Positions 55,079 to 64,000 of a DNA stretch of 64,000 bases are shown piece by piece. The DNA comes from Azolla caroliniana (Eukaryota; Polypodiophyta), in the NCBI GenBank assembly GCA_043228905.1, contig JBHGNT010000022.1:5456001-5520000 (forward strand), in the 5' to 3' direction. Under the pieces are notes generated by a model. That model did not search any database. It was not told the DNA's origin and saw only the letters and a program-made list of their open reading frames with translations. Within the stretch, counting starts at the first letter, position 1; the number at the start of each line of letters is the position of its first letter. The translations under genes were made by a program, and so were the position numbers.

Positions 55079-58000
55079 TCACTTCGGCATGGGATGTCTC
55101 TCCAATCCGATCCTCTTCCGGCATGCTTCCAGCTTGTCGGGTGTGAGCACCTTGGTCAGCATATCCGACCCGTTCTCGTCCGTGTGGATCTTCGTCAGCA
55201 CGAACTCCTTGTCTTCTATCCTTTCCCGGATCCAGTGATATCTTCGCTGGATGTGCTTCGTCCGGGAGTGATAGGCCGCGTTCTTCGCAAGGTGGATTGC
55301 ACTCTGACTGTCACAGTAGAGTCGGTACTCCTCCTGCCGGATACCGAGCTCTCTAATGAAGTCCTTCATCCATATTATTTCCTTGCCGGCTTCAACAGCC
55401 GCCATGTACTCCGCCTCCGTGGTGGACAACACAACCGTCTTCTGCAGCCTCGACTGCCATGAAACAGCTCCCCTTGCATACGTCATCACATACCCTGATG
55501 TGGACCGGCTGGTATCTGCATCAGCCGATATATCCGAATCGGTGAAGCCGTCGAGTTCGGGCTTACCGGAGCCGAATCGGAGGCACACGTTTGCCGTGCC
55601 CTTCAGGTATCGGAGTATCCACTTGGCCGCGTTCCAATGCTCTTTGCCGGGATTGCTCATGTACCGGCTCACCACTCCGACTGCATATCCTATGTCCGAT
55701 CGGGTACACACCATTGCGTACATCAAGCTCCCGACGGCAGAGGCATATGGTACTTTCATCATGTCCTCCTTCTCAGCCTTTGTCTTGGGGCTTTGCTTGC
55801 TGGACAACTTGCAGTTTGCCGGGAGGGGTGACCCGACCGGTCTTGCTTCCGACATGTTGAACCGGTGAAGCACCTTTGTCACGTACTTCTCCTGTGACAG
55901 CCACAACTGCTTCTTCTTCCGGTCCCGGATGATGTGCATCCCTAGTATTTGCCTCGCCGGACCCAGGTCCTTCATTGAGAAGGTTCGGTGAAGCGCTTTG
56001 TTCAGCATCCGTATCTTGACCTGGTCCCGTCCGACGATCAACATGTCGTCCACGTACAGGAGGAGTATTAGAAAGTCTCCTCCTTCGAACTTCTTCACAA
56101 ACACGCAATGATCGGACTGCGTTTTGTGGTACCCTTCGTCGGTCATGAAAGAGTCGAACTTCCGGTACCATTGCCGGGGAGCCTGCTTCAGTCCGTAAAG
56201 GCTCTTCTTCAACCGGCATACCAGGTGCTCCTTCCCTTTCTTCTCGAATCCTTCCGGTTGCTGCATGTAGATCTCTTCTTCGAGGTCACCGTGAAGGAAT
56301 GCCGTCTTCACGTCCATCTGTTCTACCTCGAGGTCCACGCTTGCCGCTATGCTCAGCACCGTCCGGATGGAGGTCATCTTCACTACCGGGGCAAATATCT
56401 CGTCGAAGTCGACGCCCTTCTTCTGCTGGAACCCCTTCACTACGATCCTGGCTTTCTATCTCAGGGGGTTTCCGACATCTCCCGGTTTCAGCTTGAACAC
56501 CCACTTGTTTCGAAGTGCCCGCTTTCCTTTCGGCAACTCCACAAGTTCATATGTGTGGTTCTCATGCAGGGAATCCATCTCCTCCTGCATGGCACTTAAC
56601 CACCTGCGGCTATGGGTGTCATGCTTCGCTTCTTCAAAGCTCTCGGGCTCCCCCTCGTCGGTTAGCAGCACGTGCTCTGGTTCCGGAAATCTCCGGGGAG
56701 CCCTTCTCTCTCTTAGAGGATATCTCCGTTCCGAAGCTTCGGTAACCGGTTCTTCCGATTCTTCTTCATCCGAATCCATTTCGGGATCGGGTCCGGTTCC
56801 GGTATCATTTTCATCTTCTTCGGCCGGTTCTGTTTCTTCACCGTCTTCGGCCGGATCTTCGAGTGTTAACCGGTCCCTTGCCGGTCGGGACTGCTCCTCG
56901 TAGAGTTTATCCTCACCGGTCGACTTGGAGCTCTTCATCTTCTTCTCCGACTCCCAGTCGGCGAGTGTCTTGTTCTCCATGAAGATGATATCACGACTCC
57001 GGAATATCTTCTTGTCGACCGGGTCCCATACTCGATAGCCGAACTCGTCATCGCCGTAACCGAGGAATATGCATGGCTGGGTCTTTGGATCTAGCTTTCC
57101 TCTCCGGTCCTTTGCCACATGCACGTATGCGAGACACCCGAACACCTTCAGATGCCGGTAGGATACTTCCCTACCGGTCCACACTCTCTGCGGCGTGTCT
57201 CCGTCCAAAGGTACTGAGGGTGATCTGTTTATCACGTATGTCGCCGTTGACATCGCCTCAGCCCAAAACCCCTTGGGTAATTCCGCATGCGCCAGCATAC
57301 TCCGGACCCTCACCATTATGGTCCGGTTCATCCTCTCGGCCAGCCCGTTCAGTTCCGGCGTCTTCGGCACAGTAAACTCGAGCCGGATTCCCTTCGAGCG
57401 ACAGTACTCCGCGAACTGCCCCCGGTATTCCCCTCCGTTATCTGCTCGTATCGCTTTCAGCTTCTTGCCGGATTCCCTTTCCACTCTCGCGTGGAGTTCT
57501 TTGAAGACGCACAACACTTGGTCCTTTGTCTTCAACGGTGCCGTCCACAGCTTCCGGCTGTGATCATCAATGAATGTTACGAAGTATTGGGCTCCGCCAT
57601 GTGACTTCGTTTCTACCTGACACACATCAGTGTGCACCAACTCCAATGGTGCGCTACGTCTCGTCGGTGGCCTTGAGTGGAAGGAGGTTCGGTTCTGCTT
57701 ACCGGCCAGGCAATCGGTGCACTTCTCCAGGTGCACATGCTTCACTGGAATAAGGTTGTCTTCTGCAAGCCTCTTCATCCCCTTCTCACTCATGTGGCAC
57801 AGTCTCTTGTGCCACAGCTCACCGACAGTGTCAGCTGCCACGTTCAGCTCCTCCGGACATAGCCGGGAATTCATCAGGTACAGTGTGTTGACCTTCCGGG
57901 CCCGAGCCACTATCAGGCTCCCTTTGCTGAACTTCATGACACCGTTCCGGATGCTACCCGTGTAGCCTTCATCGTCTAGCCTCCCGGCCGAAATCAGGTT

Positions 58001-59149
58001 CAATCGAACCTCCGGAACGTGTCGAACATCCTTCAGCAGCATCTTGCATCCGGTTGATGTCATTAGCCACACGTCTCCTATGCCGGCAATCCGGCATGTA
58101 CCTTCATTTCCCATCCGGACACAGCCGTGCTCACCGGCTGTGTAGGATGAGAAGTATTTCTTCTCCGGGGTCAGGTGGAACGACGCTCCGGAATCGACCA
58201 CCCAGGTCATCTCTTCACCGGCAAGGTTCAACTCCCTCTCTTCGGTAATGAGCATTATCTCTTCTTCACTTGCCGCGAGTGCCGTCGTTCCTTTCCGGTC
58301 CTGCCCTCGCCGATCCGGACCTCTCCGGTCCGTGGCTCCCCGGTATGCACCGTTTCTCTCCGGTGACTTCTTCGAATCGGTGTCGTCGGCTCCGTTGTCC
58401 TTTCGGTAATGCCGACAATTCTTCCGGAAGTGCCCCGGCTTCCCACAGTGGAAGCATGTGGGTCTTCCTCTTGACTGCGACCGGGTCCCCGACTTCTCCC
58501 GTCTTTGCGGACTCCGGTTCCATTGTCTTCCCCGTTCCGATTCGGTAAGCAGCGCCTTCGAGTCGGAGGCCGGTTCTTTATCTCTCCGACGCGCTTCTTC
58601 GTTCAAAATACTTGTCTTTACCGTTTGTAGGGACAAGTTATCTTCCGTGCAGGAGGTGCTGAGAGTCACCACCAAGTTCTCCCAGCTTTTCGGCAATGTA
58701 CACATCAGAATGATGGCTTGCATTGCATCCTCCAGCGGGAACTTGATCGCCGCAAGCTGGTTCACGAATCCCATGAACGTGCTTACGTGTTCCACCATAC
58801 TCTCGCTGTCCCGGTACTTGAGGTTCACTATCTTCCTCATCAGGGAGGTCCGGTTCAACGCATTCTTCCTCTCGTAGAGGCCCGACAGCTTCCGCCACAT
58901 CTCATATGCGTTGATGTCGTTCGCCACATGTTGTAGAACGCTCACGTCGACGTATTGCCGAATGGTTGCAACGGCTTTCCAGTTCAGAAGCCTCCATTCC
59001 GACTCAAGTACCCCCTTCGGTATTTCCGACCTGTCAATCGGTTCGTACAGGTCCCGAACAATCAGAAGATCCTCCATCTTGATCTTCCAGTCGGCGTAAT
59101 TCTGCGCATTCAGCACCATCATCCCCGGCTGCCCGCTGCCGCCTTCCAT
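55079..59149 (-). pseudogene. A3 gag-pol with a single nonsense codon
   Basis: It starts MEGGSGQPGMM at 59149, where the frame is also open upstream into the LTR, and ends GLERHPMPK at 55079. Zinc knuckle, protease VVDSGASFH, integrase triad, YVDDM and RNase H motifs are all kept. A TAG near 56456-56458 replaces the Tyr codon in the RT sequence PRYKARIVV of A1. Otherwise the frame is open, so this copy was probably active not long ago. It would need RT from another copy to move now. Confidence 0.92.
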
Positions 59150-59179
59150 TTTCTGCAGCAGCTCGCTCTGATACCAAAT

Positions 59180-59784
59180 TGATGGAAATAATCGACACTT
59201 TCCAAACTTCACCTCTTGGCCACAACCAAGGAAACACACGAATCGTTGTTGCAGAAAATGGGTAATGCAAAAGTAAATAAGTGGACACACGATTTAACGT
59301 GGAAAACCCTGTACGGGAAAAAACCACGGGAGTACAAGACTCCGAACCAAAACTATGCACAGAGAAATATACAATGGCGAGCTGCAAGGCGACGACCTTG
59401 AGCTCGCTATCCTCGCCACAGGCGGCGGAATTACACAGAGGCGTCGACCTCTTCGTCTCTCACGCTCTATCTCTCTCACGGTTGCTCTCTCTTCACTCCT
59501 CTTGAGTGGAAAAACAGAAAAATGAGTAGCAACATCAAAACTGTTTGCCCTAAGTCATATTTATACACATATGACTTTAGGGCTATTTACAACTATAGCC
59601 TCAAGGGCCCTTGGCAAACATATTCACAGATATGTCCCCGCATCCGGATCTCTCTCCGGGTACATTCGTCGTCCGGCTCCGAAGTCGGGGTCTTCATCAT
59701 CCGGTTCCGAAACCGCAACCGGGCTTGTCGTCATTCATCTCCGGACATCCGACCATCCCATCCGGAGGGACCGTAATCCCAACA
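59180..59784 (-). repeat. A3 5' LTR
   Basis: Plus-strand sequence from TGATGGAAATAATCGACAC to CGTAATCCCAACA. The complement of the primer site (GCTCTGATACCA) ends a few bases to its left, at about 59175. Confidence 0.93.
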
Positions 59785-59939
59785 ATATACACACAAATAT
59801 ACAAATGCATATATACATACCAAACACAAAAAATATACATGCATGAATAAATTACATATTGTATATATCCACATACACATACATACATAAGATTACATAT
59901 TATATGTATTATAAATCTACATACATACAAACAAGTTAC

Positions 59940-59979
<40 letters not shown>

Positions 59980-60470
59980 AATAAATTAGATACTACATAT
60001 CATATAATCCATTCATATTACAGAATATACAAATTTACATACACATACATACATACATAGATATATTACATATGTACATACATATTCCACATATCACCAT
60101 ATATATAGGTTATACGAAACCATAGAAACTATAGTACTTACATATATACACATACATACACACACATTAGATATATGTATACTTACACATACATTGGATA
60201 TATACATATTACTACGTACATATTACAAACACACATCCATAAACGAGCCATACACATAGTAAACATGAAAATATCCCGAAAATATATATACATAAATACA
60301 TTTCATGTATACACATACATATCACCACATACACACACATACATATACACATGGTCATACACACTACAATACATATATACAAACACATACATACATATTA
60401 TGCACATCTTACAAACACACATACAAACACATTGACATGTAAATATATGCATACACATACATACTGTTGA
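59785..60470. repeat. Long CA/CATA/TA microsatellite block
   Basis: Nearly 700 bp are built from ACACAC, CATACA, ATATAC and TACATA runs, with a pure CA run at about 59947-59979. All ORFs here are translations of the repeat. It lies between A3 and the next LTR. Confidence 0.92.
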
Positions 60471-60947
60471 GGATACTACTGCCCACAACCGGTTGATACA
60501 CATCCATATGCGGGTGTAAGATTGAACCGATAGAAAACATTGAAGAACAAAAACAAAAGTACAGAGACACAAGTATTTTACGTGGAAAACCCAGAAAGGA
60601 AAAAACCATGGGAATCCACAGACTCTGAACTATATCACTATAGTAGGAGGAATATACACAGGAGACTCTAAGGCAAGAACCTTGAGCTCCTCTTCGTCAG
60701 AGGACGATTACAATAGAGTTACAACTCTTACTCACTCTCTCTCCTAAACACTTAGTTACAGAGGCCACTACCAATTATAACTTTTCCTCACCATAATGAC
60801 TTGCCCTAGTTGTATTTATACTAATACACATTTAGGGCAATTTACAATTCCAGCCCAAAATAGGCACGATAAAACCTATTTACAAATATGGTCATTTCCA
60901 TATACTTCATCTGGAACCAATCTGGATCTAGTCTTGAAGAGAAATGC
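60471..60947 (-). repeat. Copia LTR related to the A family
   Basis: It begins TGTTGAGGATACTACTGCCC. It holds the family landmarks in order: ACGTGGAAAACCC, the GGAGACTCTAAGGCAAGAACC region, and a TATA palindrome with TTGCCCTA and TTAGGGCAA arms at about 60803-60842. No coding part follows, so it is a solo or truncated LTR. The right boundary is approximate. Confidence 0.6.
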
Positions 60948-61530
60948 ATGGAATATCGCTCGACCACAACCGAGTAGTAAGTCACTTCTATAAGAATCAA
61001 ACACAGAAATGGGAAGTGGGGAGTACACAAGAAAAATGACACAGGATGTTTACGTGGAAAACCCTAATAGGGAAAAACCACGGGATCCCACAGACTCCGA
61101 ACTATCACTATGAAGAGAAGGGGTACAATTAGAGACTCAGAGGCAACGACCTCGAGCTCTGTTTCTTCGCACAATGGCGGTTACAACAGAGTATCACTCT
61201 GTATCTCTCTCTCTCTCTCTCTCTCTCTCCCTCTCACTCTGTACAACAGTTACAACAATATGACAACAACACAATCATCACACTAAAGTGATTGCCCGAA
61301 GTCATATTTATAGTTATATGAACTTACAGCTATTTACAAAAATAGCCTCAATGGGCTTATTCAAGACATTTTTACAAATCTGTCTTCTCTTCCGGTTCTC
61401 ACCGGGTCTTCTTTATTTATCACCGGATCCATCTGGAGAGACCGATTTCCCAACAAGTCTTTCTTCTTCCTCAGATCCGACTGATCCGGCTCATCCTCAC
61501 TTCCCATTTGGAGGGACTTGTTTCCTAACA
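60948..61530 (-). repeat. Second copia LTR related to the A family
   Basis: The CGCTCGACCACAACCGAG and ACGTGGAAAACCCTAATAGG landmarks are followed by a CT microsatellite near 61205-61230, the TATA region near 61300 and the end GTTTCCTAACA. RNase H remains follow, so this is the 3' LTR of the fragment at 61531-62015. Confidence 0.7.
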
Positions 61531-62015
61531 AACTCTCCATTCACTCTAGCATGGGATGCTTTGTCAATCTGACCCGTCTCTAGCACGAGTCCAACTTCTT
61601 TTCCGACAACATCTTCGTCAACATGTCTAATCCATTCTCCGTTGTGTGGATCTTGATCAAAGAAAAATCCTTTTCTTCTACCCTCTCCGGGAGCCAATAG
61701 TATCTCCTATGGATGTGATTGGTCCTCGAGTGGTAGGCGACATTCTTCGCAAGGTGGATGACACTTTGGTTGTCATAGTAGAGTCAAAATTCCTCTTGCC
61801 AAATTCCCAGCTCTCCGATGAACTCCTTCATCTAGATGATCTCCTTACTTGCTTCAACAGTACTCCACTTTTGTGGTCGATATGGCCACACCCTTCTACA
61901 ACCTCAATTGCCACGAGACGACCCCACATGCATATGTCATTACATATCCAAACGTGGACCGGTTGGTATCCACATCAGCCAACATGTTCGAATCAGTAAA
62001 ACCTTCTCATATGTG
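61531..62015 (-). pseudogene. Copia RNase H fragment
   Basis: The minus strand encodes the C-terminal part of an A-type RNase H (equivalents of YHWIRERVEDK, SAIHLAKN and the STSGYVM region) with stops. It is cut at about 62015 by the E LTR. Confidence 0.7.
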
Positions 62016-62732
62016 ACAGGAATACACGTTCCCGATGAACAACGCTCGGCCACAACCGAGCCTAGGATCAAACACAGAAAACGGGTAATGAACGCACGAC
62101 ACAGTGAAGAGAAGAGTACACAGGATGTTAACGTGGAAAACCCAAACTAGGGAAAAACCACGACAGCCCACAGACTGCAAACTATCACTATATCACAATG
62201 TACAATAGTAAAGCACCAAGGCAACGACCTCGGGCTTGCTATCTACGCCACAGGTGGTGGTTACAACAGAGGCAACGACCTCTTCCTCTCTCTCTCTCTC
62301 TCTGTACACAGTTACGTGCTCAAATCTTGCACCAACAAGAATGACAACTACTCAACACAAAGTTTGCCCTAAGTCATATTTATATTAGTATGACATTTTG
62401 GCTATTTACAAATATAGCCCCAATGGACTCTCAGAAGCATATTTACGAATATGTCCCTTCATCCGGTGAGCACTTCTCACCGGGCCTTCCCCATCCGGCT
62501 CTTGCCGGACACTCGTCATCTGGTTCTCACCAGGCCTTCCTTACCGGGTACTCCACATTCGGTTCTCACCGGTTCTTCTGTTGCCGGGTACTCGTCATCC
62601 AGTTCTCACTGGGTCTTCCGTTGCCGGGTACTCCACTTCCGGTTCTCACTGGGTCTTCCGTTGCCGGGTACTCCACATCCAGTTTCTCACTGTTCTTCTC
62701 ACTTCCCATCCGGAGGGACCTGTTTCCTAACA
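62016..62732 (-). repeat. E 3' LTR
   Basis: It runs from about TGACAGGAATACACG (start uncertain) to GTTTCCTAACA and contains CGCTCGGCCACAACCGAG, ACGTGGAAAACCCAAACTAG and the TATA region near 62370. Its U3 is lengthened by a minisatellite. Confidence 0.75.
62458..62700. repeat. U3 minisatellite in the E LTR
   Basis: About five units of roughly 40-46 bp occur, built on GGTTCTCACTGGGTCTTCCG and TTGCCGGGTACTCCACAT. They are CCGG-rich and diverge towards the left. The same repeat type occurs reversed at 1722-1976. Confidence 0.85.
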
Positions 62733-62742
62733 AACACCCCCT

Positions 62743-64000
62743 TCACTCCTGCATGGGATGTCTTACTAGTCCGACCCGCTTCCGACATGCATCCAGCTTG
62801 TCAAGTATCAGTGTTTTGGTCAACATATCTGACCCATTCTCGGTCGTGTGGATCTTCATCAGCGCGAACTCTCGATCTTCTACTCGCTCTCGGATCCAGT
62901 GATACCTACGCTGGATGTGCTTTGTCCTAGAGTGATATGTTGCGTTCTTAGCAAGGTGGATCACACTTTGACTGTCACAATAGAGCCGGTATTCATCTTG
63001 CCAGATACTGAGCTCTCCGATGAAGTCCTTCATCCATAGTATTTCCTTGCCGGCTTCCACAACCGCCATGTACTCCGCTTCCGTGGTTGACAACGCAACC
63101 GTCTTCTGCAGCCTCGATTGCCACGAAACGTCTCCCCTGGCATATGTCATTACATACCCGGATGTAGACCGTCTGGTATCCACATCAGCCGACATGTTCG
63201 AATAGGTAAAACCGTCAAGTTGAGGTTTACCGGAGCCGAATCGGAGACACATATCGAAAGTTCCCTTCAAGTACCGGAGTATCCATTTGACCGCGTTCCA
63301 GTGCTCCTTGTCGGGATTGCTCATAAACTGGCTGACCACTCTGATTGCATATCCTATATCCGGTCGGGTACACACCATTGCGTACATTAAGCTCTTGATG
63401 GCAAAGGCATATGGAACCTTCATCATATCACCCTTCTCTGCTTTCGTCTTCGGGCTTTGCTTACTGGATAATCTACAGTTTGCCGGGAGTGTCGATCCGA
63501 CTGATTTCGCTTCTAACATGTTGAACCGTTGAAGCACCTTTGTCACGTATTTCTCATGTGATAGCCACAATTGCTTCGTTGGCCAGTTCCGGATGATATG
63601 CATCCCCAGTGTTTGTCTTGCCGGACCCAAGTCTTTCATCGCGAAAGTTCAGTTGAGAGCCTTCTTCAGCATCCGTATTCTGGCTTGGTTCCATCCGACG
63701 ATCAACATGTCGTCCACGTACAGAAGGAGTATCAGGAAGTCGCCTCCTTCGAACTTCTTCACAAATATGCAGTGATCGGCCTGCGTCTTGTGGTACCCTT
63801 GATCAGTCATGAAGGAGTCGAACTTCCGGTACCATTGTGGGGGAGCCTGCTTCACTCCGTACAAGCTCTTCTTCAACCAGCAAACCAGGTGCTCCTTCCA
63901 TTTCTCCACGAATCCTTCCGGTTGCTGCATGTAGATCATCTCTTCGAGGTCACCGTGAAGGAATGTCGTCTTCACGTCCAATTGCTCTACCTCGAGGTCC
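62743..64000 (-). pseudogene. E: 3' half of an A-related copia gag-pol, cut by the window
   Basis: The minus strand reads RT from the window edge (DVKTTFLHGDLEEMIYMQQP, LLYVDDMLIVGWN) and RNase H to 62743 (STSGYVMTYARGDVSWQ, DSQSVIHLAKNATYHSRT). One stop, TGA, stands at 63649-63651 where A1 has an Arg codon. The rest is open to the window edge. It is a sister family of A, clearly diverged from A1-A3. The 5' half lies beyond 64000. Confidence 0.88.

Larger units (their letters stand above)
54463..59784 (-). mobile_element. A3: A-family Ty1/copia element with one nonsense codon
   Basis: This 5322-bp minus-strand copy has LTRs of 606 and 605 bp, differing at about seven bases and one A-run. Flanking bases are ATTAT on the left and ATATA on the right, so no exact target duplication is seen. 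The right flank is a CA/TA microsatellite, which may have changed since insertion. Its LTR 3' end reads GATTATTTCCATCA, unlike A1 or A2. Confidence 0.93.

Noticed and set aside
60175-60609. Tyr/Thr/Ile-rich and Cys/Val-rich ORFs on both strands
   Set aside because: They are translations of the CA/CATA microsatellite.

Overview
The window is nuclear DNA of a land plant. It holds one recognisable host gene, a four-exon RPL18a-like membrane protein gene at 19704-22599 with GT-AG introns, inside a dense pile of retrotransposons. The host protein diverges from the flowering-plant versions I know, so a non-flowering plant is possible, but I cannot fix the lineage. No rRNA gene, canonical tRNA gene, CRISPR array or bacterial gene is visible.

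Left part (1-18.6 kb). The 3' end of a decayed Ty3/gypsy pol (1-1658) is followed by copia scraps and a minus-strand gypsy gag relic. The LTR of that relic has a TATA box under a long run of heat-shock-element-like units (4467-4587). Next comes a full-length Tat-like Ty3/gypsy element, G1 (4634-18607), with 439-bp LTRs and target duplication CTCAT. G1 carries an extra coiled-coil ORF after integrase. Its gag is split by a young Ty1/copia element, A1 (6235-11557, target duplication CAAGG), whose 1357-codon gag-pol is intact.

Middle (18.6-36 kb). A tRNA-like SINE head lies directly beside the G1 insertion point. After it come the host gene, a gypsy protease relic and a copia 5' fragment. A decayed minus-strand copia, B1, spans 25097-35994. 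Its 5' LTR is split by a second young copy of the A family, A2 (30562-35878, target duplication TCCAG), which has one nonsense codon.

Right part (36-64 kb). This holds an old A-related relic, a B-family 3' half (B3), a T-rich degenerate repeat block, and a LINE (44418-44775 plus 50519-53170). The LINE is split by B-family element B2 (44776-50513, target duplication ATTAC). A third A-family copy, A3 (54463-59784), abuts a CA/TA microsatellite. A pile-up of related LTRs follows, ending in the 3' half of another copia, E, which runs off the window.

Hand-compared LTR pairs give a relative order of insertion: A2 (about 0.3% different), A1 (about 0.5%), A3 (about 1.2%), G1 (about 5%), B2 (about 8%). 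This agrees with the nesting seen. The element names G1, A1-A3, B1-B3 and E are labels used only here.
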